Assembly (NCBI GenBank): GCA_027924645.1
Contig: BSBN01000297.1
Coordinates: forward strand, 9,936,001 to 10,000,000
DNA length: 64,000 bases
Reading direction: 5' to 3'
Origin: Cunninghamia lanceolata
Lineage: Eukaryota; Streptophyta; Pinopsida; Cupressales; Cupressaceae
The notes under the pieces are model-generated. The model did no database searches, was not told the DNA's origin, and saw nothing but the letters and a program-made list of their open reading frames with translations. The translations under genes were made by a program, and so were the position numbers. The first letter of the stretch is position 1; each line of letters starts with the position of its first letter. Positions 1 to 12,599 of the stretch are shown here, piece by piece.

Positions 1-171
1 CCTTTTCCTTAGATCGTCCCATTGGTCCACAGATCAAGATATTTTAATTTAGAATCATACCAGACCAAACTATGAAAAACCTGCTTTTACTGGAAGACTA
101 TTAAGCCAGATCAATCTGGAGGGATTAGTCTCTTTAAATCTTCTTGCGAATCTTCCAAATCTTTACCATGG
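1..171. other. Left edge, unassigned sequence
   Basis: This stretch lies before the point where similarity to the second copy of the segmental duplication begins. On the minus strand it follows the gag remnant, so it may be internal retrotransposon sequence, but I see no protease, integrase or reverse-transcriptase motif in it. Confidence 0.4.
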
Positions 172-292
172 ATTATTTAGATGTTTCTCTGAAAACCCTT
201 TGATCCGCAACGTTTCATGTGCCAATTTCAGGCACCAATTGACTGGCTGGGGGAATTGGTTTTTCTTTTGTTACTCCCCCTAAGCTAGAGCT

Positions 293-1530
293 CATCTACT
301 CAATTTTCAGAAGGAATATCAACACCAAATTCTGGTGTGGATCCATTCCCAACATTCTCTATGCTTTTCTTCACCCAAATCTTATTCATCTCCCTTTGTA
401 TTTCATCCGTGCTCACATTTCCTTTTCCTTTGTCTTGGTTTTGATTATGATGCACCGGATCCTTTTTGTCTTGATTCTTACTTCTGTAGAATTTGGAAGT
501 ATGACCGGATCTATTGTAATTGTAATAAACAACATTTCTTTGCATATTTGACTAATATCCTCTTGATCTACACTGTCTGGCCATATGTCCCATTCTATTG
601 CATGCAAAGCATCTACCATTGAATGAATTGTTTATTTGCATGTTTCTACACTCATGGGATTTGTGACCATACCTTTTTCTATTGAAGCATTGTCTGGAGA
701 AGGATGTATAAGTCTAATTCATTCTTCTTTTACACTGATTTGCCTTATGACAAAGATTATTGTAGTAGTGGCAGTAACCATTGAAAGATGGACATCTTTG
801 AGCATTTGGTTGCCTTACCGGAGGTCTTCTAGCCCTGTTTCTTGGATTTTCTGATTTAGAGTTCTTCTGACCTGATCTGGAACTGTCACCTTTTTCATAT
901 CCCAAGCCTTGTTTGTCATCTACTCTCTTTTGGCTTACTAGAAGAACTTCAAGCTAAGCAGAGCTTATCTTGAATTTCTCTTTATATTCATTTGTTGTTT
1001 GAAGATCCCTTTTGAGAGTGTCAATCTGATTCTCAAGTTGTTCTTCATTTTGTTTAGCTTCTTCAAGATCAAATTCTAGATGCCTGATTATTTTGTCCAT
1101 ATTGTGGTAGTATTCAGACTTCTCCTTGAGAGATTGTCTTAGGTTATCCTCAATTTTTCTTTTCTCTTCAATCTCTTGGGTGAATTTTATGACTCTTGAT
1201 TCCATTTCATGTCTTACCATAATGACTTGTTTTAATAGCTTTTCGCATAACTTGTTCTTCTCATTTAGATCATCATCAGTGTTATTGGCTTCACTTTGAC
1301 TTGCTAATTGTTGAAGTAGTTCCTTTCTCTTTTTCATAGAGATACTCAGTTTCTTTTTTAGTTCCTTGATGAAATCATCAGCTTGCCTGAGTCTTTTTTT
1401 TAGGTCATGAACTTAGAATGAGATTTTTCAAGATCATCTAAGGCAAACTGAAGTTGTTCCCTCATACCATACATATATATTGAGATTCCTAGATCTTCCT
1501 CAAGCTGTTAGGCTCTGTTTTTGGAGGAAC
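293..1530 (-). pseudogene. Sirevirus-like Copia gag remnant, copy 1
   Basis: Read leftward from the primer-binding site, the frame encodes a long charged coiled coil (rich in E, K, Q and L; about 1480-960), then a sequence like QKRVDDKQGLGYEKG, then a basic zinc-knuckle region. This order and the GLGYEKG motif are typical of Sirevirus gag. The knuckle region has four CCHC-type units; in this copy the last has lost both cysteines (YYNYNRSGHTSKFY). Frameshifts and stops break the frame, including a stop near 955. The coiled coil starts almost at the PBS, so the N-terminal capsid-like part of a normal Copia gag seems absent. Confidence 0.8.
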
Positions 1531-1533
1531 TTT

Positions 1534-1545
1534 GCTCTGATACCA
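1534..1545 (-). other. Primer-binding site, initiator-Met tRNA type
   Basis: The minus strand reads TGGTATCAGAGC, separated from the LTR end by two bases. This is the usual minus-strand primer site of plant Copia elements and fixes the element's orientation. Confidence 0.9.
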
Positions 1546-1547
1546 AT

Positions 1548-2632
1548 TGTTGATAACTGAGAGGGGGGTGAATCAATTATCTTAATTATTTGACTTTCAA
1601 TCCTTCTTTTTAACTAGTGCAGAATCAGATCATACAAGTATACATAACAATGAAAGAAGAAATAACTTCAGTACACATGACACAATGATTTTGACGTGGA
1701 AAACCTGGTTAAGGGAAAAACCACGGGGTGATTAGCCCAAGATTTTATTCTCTGTTAAAATAATAGGATAGTACAAAATGACACTTGCCAATTAGGGCTC
1801 ACTGTCCAAGCACACTGCTCACAAGAGGCTCACTGTCTACAAGATACATGAAGATAACATATTACTTTAATTGATGAAAAACATCTATTCATGTAGAGGT
1901 TCAATTCTGGTTAGGCTCAATAAACTGATCTGCTACACTTCATTCTTACTCTCCTTAGGTGCTACTATCCTATTACATTCCAGACCTATCTTCCTGTCTT
2001 CACACTACTCTTCTACTTTTCTTTGCACAATATTTGCACACACATGCCTTCACATCTAAATACATCTGGTATATATATCTGCACAAGTGATTTCAACACC
2101 TTTCTAGTCAGCATCAGAAATAGTCAATATTTTCCCAAACTTTGATCTGTCGGTTGAATCCTTGCATACTGAGTAATGTGGATCAAGGGGATACTTGTAG
2201 AAGTCATCAATCATGTCGGCCAATCATAAATTATACCTTCAAGAACTTAATCACCAACAACATCCCGTCTGGATTTAGGTCTGATGCTCTGTCGGTTAGT
2301 TCTTCCTCTGTCTACTCTGCTAAATAGGAGCCCGACACTTTAGTGCTCATATCTTTTCACTCTTTTATTACCGGAGGCTAAATCCTTGGAATCTATCAAT
2401 CAAGGTACTCCTCTTGACATTCTAAAATCCATACTTCACTGAGTTACTTCCTTTGAGAGATCTGGACCTAACTATTGGACATTGCTGACTACTCTGTTCT
2501 TGCTCACCAAACCACAACACTTCTTCAATCTGACTTTCGATAGGAACATATCATGTTCTACGGATGTGTGGGATAAACTTTGTTGCCATCAATGACAAAA
2601 TTCATGAATCCATATAGTGTCTCTTTCCAACA
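1548..2632 (-). repeat. 5' LTR of Sirevirus-like element, copy 1
   Basis: This 1085-bp LTR begins (plus strand) TGTTGATAACTGAGAGG and ends TTTCCAACA. The GATAACTGAGAGGGGGGTGAATCA segment is shared with the LTRs at 35797 and 40447 and with copy 2 at 56199, so all belong to one LTR lineage. Flanking TAGAC at 2633-2637 should be one half of the target duplication; the partner lies outside the window. Confidence 0.85.
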
Positions 2633-3547
2633 TAGACAACACATTTCTACTCTTCCAACACAATGAAAGCCTTGAATCACCTTGAGAACACAATAGCTTG
2701 CTAGTAATCATCTAGTTTACAAATGAATGCCTAAACATGCTTTTATATGCAACTACAAGCACTCCTGCCAAGATTTTTGTAATTTAAAGTTACTGTGTCA
2801 GCAAGGGACCCAAATAATAGTCAGAAATCGACATTCAAAAATTGGGGCTGCCCCAAAATAGGCCAAGACTAGGGCACAGGCACCCAAGTCCTCCCCCCTA
2901 TTTTGGGTAGAGTACAGCTCAAGGGGTCCCCCAAAATTAAAAGTACTAGTGGCCATTTGTAAAATTGTAATAATGGAGGATTTTCTTTACCACAACAAAA
3001 TATTGGAAAATCACTGGCTCAGAGAGTAAGGGAGAGGGCCCGATCATGGGTAGGGTAATATTGAGCAAGGGGTCCATGACAGCAGCATCCGAGTCAGAAT
3101 TTTTTTTTTGCCATGTTCTTTGACAGATGAGATGGCACCTCCCCATTTTTTTCTTGCATTTTTTAAGCACGTTTATCAATGTTTTCGGTGCATTTTTTAA
3201 AAACTGTAAAAAAATGCTAAAAAGTCTCATTGACCGACACTGGACAATAGTAGGGACCCTTTGTGGGTTGGTACCATGCTAGTAATGGCTCATTTTAATA
3301 CCAGTTAATGCACATTAACTGCCCAACATCCTACCATGATGGTCTTAATGCCTACCACCTCGGTATTTACACTATTCACTTAGTCTTGCTTTATCTTCAC
3401 GAAAACTCTATTCATGAGAACAATTTACATTTGAAGCGATTGCATTTACTTAATATTGAGAAAGATAAAAAAATACCCTACCCATCATAGGACATATTGT
3501 GAATTTTATATGACCCTGTCCTATCATATTAAAAAGGATATTTGAAT
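2633..3547. other. Non-coding flank with copy-1-specific stretch
   Basis: 2633-2932 matches 57304-57606 of copy 2. From about 2933 to 3547 the sequence is unlike copy 2, which instead has about 2.3 kb here. The private stretch has no LTR ends, no convincing ORF and no target duplication that I can see. It replaces the downstream end of the homeobox exon found in copy 2. Confidence 0.6.
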
Positions 3548-3552
3548 TTTTT

Positions 3553-3924
3553 GCTGGTTCGGTCTGCTGTTTGCTGATGATAAGAAGATAGCAAAGTGGA
3601 AGGCACTTCTCCAATGGCAGAGGATTCAGCAGATCTTTGCCCAGTGGTAGAAGCCTCAAGATTGCATTGTCTTTCCTTTTTTCGGTACATCCTGTTGTAT
3701 AACTAGTTCCTAACATTCGTTTCATCCGCTTCTCCATATTGTCGAAGGAGCATTGTGATCCTCTGTATCTCTTCTCTCCTGGGCATCACTTTCCTAGAAT
3801 GGATGAATATTTCTTCCATAATATCTTTCTGCTCTGATGTGGGACGCCACCTATGTTTTTGGGGTGGGTAACTCTCCCTCTCCTCCTGCGTCACTGTTCC
3901 TGTCTCAAGATTCATTAATACCAT
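3553..3924 (-). pseudogene. WOX-type homeobox pseudogene, copy 1
   Basis: The minus strand encodes a short N-terminus and a homeodomain starting HRWRPTSEQKDIMEEIF, continuing EEIQRITMLLRQYGEADETNV and a third helix. RW.PT.EQ..I.E.IF near the start and the 'I..IT..L..YG' block are hallmarks of WUSCHEL-related homeobox (WOX) transcription factors. The third-helix Trp codon (plus 3703-3705) is TAG, while copy 2 keeps TGG, so this copy ends just before the DNA-contacting residues. After the stop the frame continues LYNRMYRKKERQ and a Ser/Gln-rich tail until similarity to copy 2 ends near 3550. Helix 3 departs from the WFQN consensus (WLYN), but Asn51 is kept. ETNV.NW recalls the WOX13 clade and R.EEI.RIT the WOX8/9 clade; I cannot place it. 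Confidence 0.75.
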
Positions 3925-4560
3925 TCAGAATAGACATTATGTAATGCTCGATAATACAATGATTCAAATCTAAGCTGTTTGATTGCTTGATCATGTTTAA
4001 CTAGAACTATACATTCAATAACTATTACACCAGACAAATGCACCTGAACATGGTTGATGTTGAGAAGTTGAGGGTTTCAATATGAACTGATCTATCCACT
4101 TCCTTTTGGAACTGGAAGTCATCTTGACCACAACTGAACACCAATTGATGAATATGAACTTCTGCTACTCTACAGCCACAATTTATTTCAACATGAAAAC
4201 AAAACAGGATTTGTAAATGCTAAGGTCACTACCGTGGAAAATATGAATGGGAGGTTGGGCTACTTTCCTAATATTTCGCATTCCGACATCCATTTTTTCC
4301 TTGGTGGGGAGGAGGAATTATCAAAATTCTAAAGACAGAGATAATTAAATTCAATTTTAATTATCACTGACCAAGATTCTAATTATAAATAAATGTCTAA
4401 AGAGCATGTTACTCTAGATTATGTCTAGTCCACTAATATTTAGGAGCAGATTATGCATTATACACTATAAAATTTCTAGAACTTCCTAAAATACAATTTA
4501 GTCCTATAAAAACCACTTCCCTCTCATAATTGTTTCATTATTTTGCTTTTGTATTTCTTG
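3925..4560. other. Upstream flank of homeobox pseudogene, copy 1
   Basis: AT-rich sequence matching 60310-60950 of copy 2. Because the pseudogene is on the minus strand, this is its upstream side. No TATA box, ORF or other signal could be assigned with confidence. Confidence 0.5.
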
Positions 4561-4567
4561 GTTGCAG

Positions 4568-4637
4568 ATCTATAACAACTATGTGGAAGGGATCTTGGAA
4601 GGTCATGGCAAGCTTTTTCCATCTCTTCTCTTCATGG
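4568..4637 (+). other. Possible 70-bp exon, copy 1
   Basis: A pyrimidine-rich tract ending in TTGCAG precedes an open stretch encoding IYNNYVEGILEGHGKLFPSL, followed by ATGG/GTATTG, a usable donor. Copy 2 (60955-61024) keeps the same acceptor, donor and frame. The sequence is more codon-like than its surroundings, but I recognise no family and found no partner exons. Confidence 0.25.
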
Positions 4638-5430
4638 GTATTGCAGCTTGTCTCTCTCTCTCTCTTTTAATCTATTTTATTTGCAAACACAATATCAATT
4701 TATTTTATTTTATTTTTAGATCTCATTGTTTTGTAAGTTGCATGTTGCACGAGAAAGGCTCATAGGTTATCTTTGTTTTCATCTCAATGCATGGAGGCAC
4801 TTCAGGGTGAGGAGAAAGAGCTATTTTATCCTATTCTACAATTAGATAGACTAGGGTGTGGTCACATGATTAAAAGGAATACTATACATTTTATACTCCA
4901 GATACCTGATAGGGTTACAAATTCTGGAAGATATTATAAATATTCCTATATATGTTTGATATATATACATTAGTTGAATATGTATCTCAACTAACTTGGG
5001 GTGTATATATATTCCTGCAAATATGTATATATATAAATGTATATAAATGTGTTTCTGATTACAAGTTTAACAAAAGATTAAGAAAATCTTTCCCAACAAA
5101 TCTAGTTTCTATTTTGGAATGATTAATCTCTATAAAAGAGATCATACAACAAATTAAATAATGGTATAGAAAGAACAAGGTATAGTCATTTCTTTATCTA
5201 CTCATATTCTAAACAATCATACTATTGAAGAACAAGTGTATAGAAGAAGTGAACATACCACTTTGAACAAACACGACTCAAAACCTTCAACTTTAATCAC
5301 CTCCCATAGAACGCAGTATGCACACAAAGCCCTACTATCAAATGGCTTGTTGAGGCTTGATTTATAGGAGGTGAGGATAATGTCCGCATAGAAGAAAAAT
5401 AAATGATTATGTCGGCTAGGATGAAAAGGT
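4638..5430. other. AT-rich non-coding sequence, copy 1
   Basis: Matches 61025-61825 of copy 2 at several percent divergence. It contains short runs of TATATA and no convincing ORF. Confidence 0.5.
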
Positions 5431-5436
5431 GATTTA

Positions 5437-5815
5437 ATTTAAATAATTTTATGTCAATGGGGACAAGCGACAAATAATTTAAATAATTTTATGTGGGTGA
5501 TGAAGATATCTTAAATTCATCTATCTAAAAGAAGCCTAGAGATATCCATGGTAGTTTTAATTTTGGGGATAAGTGTGAAAAATAATTTAAATAATTTTAT
5601 GTGGGCATAGTGAAGATATTTTAAATACATCTATCTAAAAGAAGCAAATATCTATGCCAGTTTTAATTTTGGGGATAAGTGTGACAAATAATTTAAATTA
5701 TTTTATGTTGGTATAGTGAAGATACCTTAAATACATCTATCTAAATGACCCGATATCTATGCTAATTTGAAGATATATCTTAAATACATTTATCTAGAAG
5801 ATGCAGATATCTATT
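5437..5815 (+). repeat. Degenerate tandem repeat of about 100 bp, copy 1
   Basis: Three to four diverged units each contain AATTTAAATAATTTTATG, a GAAGATAT.TTAAAT.CATCTATCTA core and a variable link. The core recurs singly at about 6730. Copy 2 has an extra partial unit, so copy number changed after duplication. Confidence 0.75.
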
Positions 5816-6070
5816 AATTTGTTTTTGTTTACATGTTCATGGAGGCATTCTACAATGGTAGCAAGATGCGTGTTAACAAAAACTCTTAAATTTGACCCTA
5901 AAATCTATCTAAAAACACTAAGAGATATCAATTTTGAATTATTTTATTTATTTAGAATAATTTTATTTTACTTTATTTTTTTAAAATATTTGTTGGCTAT
6001 GCTTTGGTTCTACCTATTATTTCATTTGTACTTAAATCTAAAATCTTAGAAATATTTAAATAAATTATAT

Positions 6071-6666
6071 TATATTTTTCTTTTTTTTTTTAAACAAAAA
6101 AGTGGCCGAACCACTAAAATTTACTAAATAAAAAGAAGTTACAAAATGCCAAATTTAGAAAAGGCATACTGGTAGGAAAGAATCAGCAAAGAAAACCTCC
6201 AGTTATAGCCTAAGTTTAACGAGATTATACAGAATCAACTCAAAAACATAGTTCGGTCCAAACAAGAAATATGACTAAAATCATGCCAGAGTATACAATT
6301 TTTAAAAAGGACTTACAGAGCATCTGGCATATACAAAAACCAAACAAAAAAGTAACCGCTGGAGGCAAAAAACATGAAGAAGATCCCCATTAATCTGCTA
6401 TCTCTATAACCTGCAAATCATGATCCTCAACGTGATCATCATCCTCTACAAGCTGAGGAGGAGGTGGCGGAGGAGGAGGCACATAATTCAATAGAAATAG
6501 CAAAGCATTAGACACTTCCGAAGCCTTGTCTACCAACTGATGCCCCAATTCCTACCTGTGACAATGAATTGACTTTCGAAAGGAAATGATACAATTGTTG
6601 CGAAGGCCATGAGAAAACGCATTGAAAAGGCAGTGTAAACTAGGCGTATGAAATATATATTTTTCT
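6071..6666 (-). mobile_element. 5'-truncated LINE (L1-like) tail with 11-bp TSD
   Basis: A 574-bp insert (6082-6655) is flanked by perfect 11-bp copies of TATATTTTTCT at 6071-6081 and 6656-6666. Copy 2 has the empty site with one copy near 62500. The insert starts with poly-T on the plus strand, i.e. a poly-A tail on the minus strand. The adjacent 3' sequence (GTGGTTCGGCCAC on the minus strand) resembles 3' ends of plant L1 LINEs. No ORF survives. A SINE is less likely because I see no tRNA-like head. Confidence 0.75.
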
Positions 6667-6874
6667 AATTTTGAAATGGCTATTTTTTGCATTAATCGTA
6701 TAATTATTTAGATGTATTAAGTACTAAAATAGATATCTTAAATACATCTATCTTACATATGACATTCAATACACATAAACTAAACTAAATAATGTAGATA
6801 CAACAAAATATGTGTCCATAAAATGATTCTAATGTAAAATAAAATAACTCATCTATCCATGAGGATAAAGGATT

Positions 6875-7001
6875 AATTTAAATAAATATTTAATTTATTT
6901 AAATTGGATTATTGGAGGAAAGTGTGAATTAATTAAATAAATATAATTTATTTAATTAGTTGGAGGGGATTAGTTAAATAAATATTATTTATTTAACTAA
7001 T
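6875..7001. repeat. Three consecutive perfect AT-rich hairpins
   Basis: Three inverted repeats follow each other: arms 6875-6887/6893-6905 (13 bp), 6931-6942/6946-6957 (12 bp) and 6969-6983/6987-7001 (15 bp), with loops of three to five bases. Each arm contains TTTATTTAA or its complement, so the units are related to each other. Short GGA-containing spacers separate them. In copy 2 the third hairpin is split by a Copia insertion. Confidence 0.85.
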
Positions 7002-7194
7002 TGCATGATGGAAAGGGTTAAGGAAGGGACTTAAGACAAAATGTGTGGCAAAAATGCATGTCACAATATATATGGTCAATTTTAAGTGATGGTGTATGAG
7101 GTGAGAAACCATATAGTTTTATATAGCACTAGATAAATACCAAGGTGACCATGTGTAGTGTGCACCAACAATTCAATAAAAGGGGAATATATCT

Positions 7195-8401
<1,207 letters not shown>

Positions 8402-8962
8402 TGTTAGAAATAGAACCAAAATTAATGCAGAATAATTTCTCAGAATTGCAGCAAAAAGAATTATGAAGAGAGATAAATACATAATAGAAATAAAAGTTAC
8501 ACAATATGAAGACACGATTTAACATGGTTCACCCAATGTGGGCTACATCCACCAAGAAACACTTTCTTAGATTAGTTTTCTCACAATTACTTGATGCACA
8601 AATATTGTTTGGAGCTGCACTCAACAAACACTCCCAAACTCACACTTGAATTTACACAATCTATTCACCTTCTCAATTCTTCCTATATTTTACCTACTAT
8701 ATGTTTGTCTATTTATAATTACATCAATATGTAATCAACATAGTGGCTTTACAAAACAATGGGTACCAAACCATGGGCCAAGTTAACCCATAACAGTTCC
8801 CATCAGTCATGGGTGATGACTACGCCCACATACAATTATAAGTAAAACACATATCTATACTCATAGAAAAAGGGGGATCTATACTCTCAACTCCTGGAGA
8901 GGATATGTTAAGAGTGTATAGTATTTGAAATACATTTTAGTATGGAAATAGACTCCATAACA
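8402..8962 (-). repeat. 3' LTR of the host Copia (left side)
   Basis: 561-bp LTR starting TGTTAGAAATAG and ending CTCCATAACA. It aligns along its length with 23202-23782 with about ten percent or more differences by eye, indicating an old element. Confidence 0.88.
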
Positions 8963-9976
8963 TATAAATCTGCCACTTGGAGACTGCTTTCCTCTGAGCA
9001 AGCTTGTCAACCCTTCACTGTCATTTGTGAAGGCCAACCAAATCTAAACATAGCTTCAGTTTCTCCCTTGTGACCACCTTGGTCATCATGCCTGAAGAAA
9101 TTTAACTGGTATGAATCTTCTCTAGCTTCAACTTCTGTTTGTCCAAAGCTGTCTTGATGAAATGATACCTCAACTATATATTCTTTGTCCTAGATTAGAA
9201 TGCGGAGTTCTTTGCTATGTGTATAGCAATCTCACTATCACTATACAACTTCCCTTCCTCCTGCTTATGCCCCAAGTTCTCAAGAAATTGTTGTAACCAA
9301 ATCATCTCTTTGCTTGTGTATGTGGCAGCAGCATACTCAACCTGTGTGGTTGACAAATCCACAAGACTCTATAGTCATGAAATCCAGCTCACCACTGTGT
9401 CACCTATAGTAAATACATAACCTATCATACTACTCCTGCTTTCCAAATCTTTAGCCATGTTTAAATCTACATAACCATGCAAAGTGGTGTCTAATCCACT
9501 GTAGCACATAGCTGTCTCCATGGTCCATCTCAAATACCAATGGATCCAATTCACTACCTGCCAGTGCTCTCTACCAGGATCACTCATGTACCTACTCACT
9601 GCTCCCACTGCATGAGCAATATTTGGCCTAGTGCACACCATCACATAATCAAGCTACCAACTGTTGATGAGTAAGGTACCTTGGACATCTAGATTTTCTC
9701 CTCCTCTGTCTTTGGACAGTACTCCTTTGATAACTTTAAATGGCTTGTCAAATGAGTCCCAACTGGTTTAGCATCCTGTATACTAAACCTCTCCAAGACC
9801 TTCTTAATGTACTCTTCCTAAGATAAAGAAAATTTTTTTTCCTTCCTATCCTGAGATATTCTCATTCCAAGGATTTGTTTTGCTTCCTCCAAATCCTTCA
9901 TAGCAAAGGAATTACTAAGTTATTCCTTGAGCACATTTATTTCTTGCATGTTCTTTCCTACAACCAACATGTCATC
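8963..9976 (-). pseudogene. Host Copia reverse transcriptase C-terminus and RNase H
   Basis: Leftward translation starts at the second half of the catalytic motif (VDDMLVVGKN at 9976), then DLEEAKQILGMRI, TRPNIAHAVGAVSRYMS and the Copia RNase H block LHGYVDLNMAKDLESRS...GYVFTIG...VSWIS. It ends with recognisable but broken RNase H C-terminal sequence near 9010, just before the LTR. Several in-frame stops and small frameshifts make it inactive. The N-terminal half of the reverse transcriptase is displaced to 15165 onward by nested element A. Confidence 0.9.
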
Positions 9977-9981
9977 CACAT

Positions 9982-11464
9982 TGATGCAATACAAGGAGGC
10001 AACACTAAGGTTTCACAAAGTTTCAAAAACTCAACTATTGACAGGTTTCTCAAAGTCTTCACAATTGACTTTTTAATGAACTAGGTTTCTAAGGCCTCCA
10101 GCTTCCTACAATGGTTCAGACCTTCACTTGGGCTGGATAAGGGATCTAACAAGAATAAATCCACCTACCAAACACAACTATATTAGTCTAAAATTCCTAA
10201 GATTTCCTTTTAGTAAAAAGTTTGTTCAAACCTTCAAAAGCCTTATAGCCCTACCATAGAGGTTTTTCTGACTTAATTTCCTTATAGTTTGTCAAAATAA
10301 AATTTCAATCATAGTTTTGGACACCCATTTTCACTTTATACAACATATGCATGAGCTGGGTATGGTTGTTTAGGACTAGTTGCTCCAAAATTGGAGTTTT
10401 CTACCTGTAATTAGGCCCATTTAGACCACTTTTACAAACAAAGTTCTTTCCAAACACTTTCTAAACATCTAAACTCAATGGATTGTCACAAGTTGTGTTC
10501 CAAAACAGCAAAATCTACAATCATTTGTCAGTGCTCTGTCTTTTGATACACCTTACTCCAAAACCATCACTTTTCATGCAAACTCCAAGGGTTTATTGAA
10601 AACCTATACTCTTGACTTACTCTTGGATAACCACTTCCTCAAACACTTTGGGATACATCCACACATGCTTAATAAACCCTCATACAACCCTTAGCAATAG
10701 TATTTCATTAGATGACTACCTTAAACCACCATTTTAAATACGAAACTCAAAGAAAACTCAACTTAGCGTCATGCCTATAGCCATAAAATGGATTCCCCTG
10801 ATCCACAAAACATTCAAACACCTAAACCCTAACATTTTGGTCCCATTCCATGAGTCACAGTTGTCACAGAGAGTGGAATGGGATGAATTCCATTTAAACC
10901 TTAAAAAAACCTTGAAATTTTGTCTACTCTAGTATTTTCAAGAAAGCCCTCTAGAATGTAGAAACTATGATGAAAATTCAAAAGACCTAATACAAAATAA
11001 AGATAACTCTGTACTCTAACACATTCAGTCATTTTCAGGCCTTGACTATATCGTACAGGAAAATGGTACGGTCTGCAACAATGTGTAAACAAGAAAAGGA
11101 TAGAAAAAAGAATAATTTATTCAAATTTGCAATTCAAAAAAATCTCTTTCCCCTATCCTTGGGGTATTGAGAGGCATTCATACATTTTCTAAAAAAATTT
11201 CATTGACCTTCAACTTAAAAACCAGCTATATTGGTCATTCTACAACTTCCATCAACCTCATGGGTTAAGTGAGATTGGTTACAAAGTAACTCCTCTTTAC
11301 AAAGGTGACCATTATTGACAAAACAAACATAAAACACTTGTTTTGGTCAGTATTGACCTTATTACATGACATTTGATGATAAAACCATTATAATTTTGTC
11401 CTAGAGCCACCTAGAACCTTATTGACTCTTCATGGCCAAAATGGGCCAAGGTGCTTCTGCACCA
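9982..11464 (-). repeat. 3' LTR of element A
   Basis: 1483 bp, plus-strand start TGATGCAATACAAGG and end CTTCTGCACCA. On the coding strand the LTR begins TGGTGCAGAAGCACC. The element's reading frame runs into this LTR for about 13 codons before a TAA. Confidence 0.93.
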
Positions 11465-12215
11465 TATAGCCCCCCTAAAAAAGATTTCACATCCCATGAA
11501 ACATGCTTATTTACAGCATCTCTTTGACATTGACATGGTTCTTGGATTGATGCACCTCCATACTTGACTAATCCATGTTGCTTGGTAGCATGTCCTCCAT
11601 CTTTTACCTTGTCATTGCCTTGACACTATTGAACCACTAAGAATGTGCCTACTCTTTGTCCTACATCAAACTTTGGTGTATTTCTTGACTCTTTATTAGT
11701 ATGGATATCATGTCCAGTTTTCCTTGGGACTATCCCACTCTGTATCCTTGATCCATTCATGCACTTGTCTACTCTCAAGCCATCATTATTCCTCAGACTT
11801 TGTTGCAATCTATTTACTGGGTTGTGACCTTTGTCATAGTCACCCAAGTCACTATCTTATCAGGGCCATTTAGCACCTTGTCTATAAACCAATTTGTCCC
11901 GTTAGCCTTTCTCTCAACCAAAGGGCATAATATTGTTCCTATCATAACATTTTTGTGCCAATCAACTGTCAACTCATGCTTTATACTTGTTTCAACCTTC
12001 ATATCTGTTGTTATAGCACTCTCATATTTTTCCTCAACCTTCACAAGTTCTTTCCTTCCAAATATAACAACCTTGGTTTTACCCTTCCCTTTCTCATCCT
12101 CCTAGAAAGGTTTTAGCTTCAATGTTTTGTCATCTTTCTTGATAAGGTAGGTGTTCTCCCAACAATCATACAGTGACTTCCTATCAAATTGCCATGCTCT
12201 CCCCTATAGCAAATG
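11465..12215 (-). pseudogene. Element A C-terminal module after protease
   Basis: Minus-strand sequence between protease and 3' LTR. It encodes a block reading VMIGTILCPLVERKANGTN near 11930, clearly related to VVIVGTIVCPIKVERKTGLN at the same relative place in element B. At the end WDVKSFLGGLYGAEAP runs into the LTR and matches the end of the element B frame (FFSVGEYGAGAP). Frameshifts and stops break the region. No retroviral enzyme motif is visible, so this is either a retained pol tail or a separate module. Confidence 0.65.
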
Positions 12216-12545
12216 TCAACAATCCATAGGTAAGACATCACATAGGACCCTATCTTTGTATTGACCAATTTGAAAATCCACATATGCTTGTTCATTTACT
12301 AAAAGAGACTGACTATCATTTACCCAAGAAGCTTTGTATGGTGCTACATGAGGCACTTTAGCTAGTTTCAACTTATCTAACATCTCCCTAAACACCATGT
12401 TATCCTGTGAACCTGAATCAATAACAACCTTGCATCCTTTACCTCTACATTTGCATGTAGTCTTGAACAAGTTCCTTCTTTCACTGATGTATTCCACCTT
12501 AGAAGTCTGCAACAATGTTCTTCTCAGCATTAGTGTCTCTCTTGT
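12216..12545 (-). pseudogene. Element A aspartic protease
   Basis: The minus frame encodes LFKTTCKCRGKGCKVVIDSG, followed by SQDNMV, a retropepsin-like active site (D-S-G-S). It continues KASWVNDSQSLLVNEQAYVD and a DRVLCDVLPMDC block. Element B has the same order with D-T-G-S. The flap and the final LLGRP-type strand are eroded here. In Ty3/Gypsy elements this enzyme matures the polyprotein. Confidence 0.85.
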
Positions 12546-12599
12546 CTCTGAAACAACTTCAACATATGGAGGTTTTGAACTTTCACACTCTTCCTCATG

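Larger units (their letters stand above)
172..7001 (+). repeat. Segmental duplication, copy 1
   Basis: This segment reappears in the same orientation at about 54826-62817. Similarity begins near TTATTTAGATG, runs through a retrotransposon gag, its LTR, about 300 bp of flanking DNA, a homeobox pseudogene, a possible small exon and a tandem repeat, and stops in the window where copy 2 is broken by a Copia insertion. The homology crosses the outer LTR boundary at 2632, so it is a duplication of genomic DNA, not two independent insertions. The copies differ by several percent by eye. Copy 1 alone has a LINE tail at 6082-6655 and a private stretch at about 2933-3547. Confidence 0.9.
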
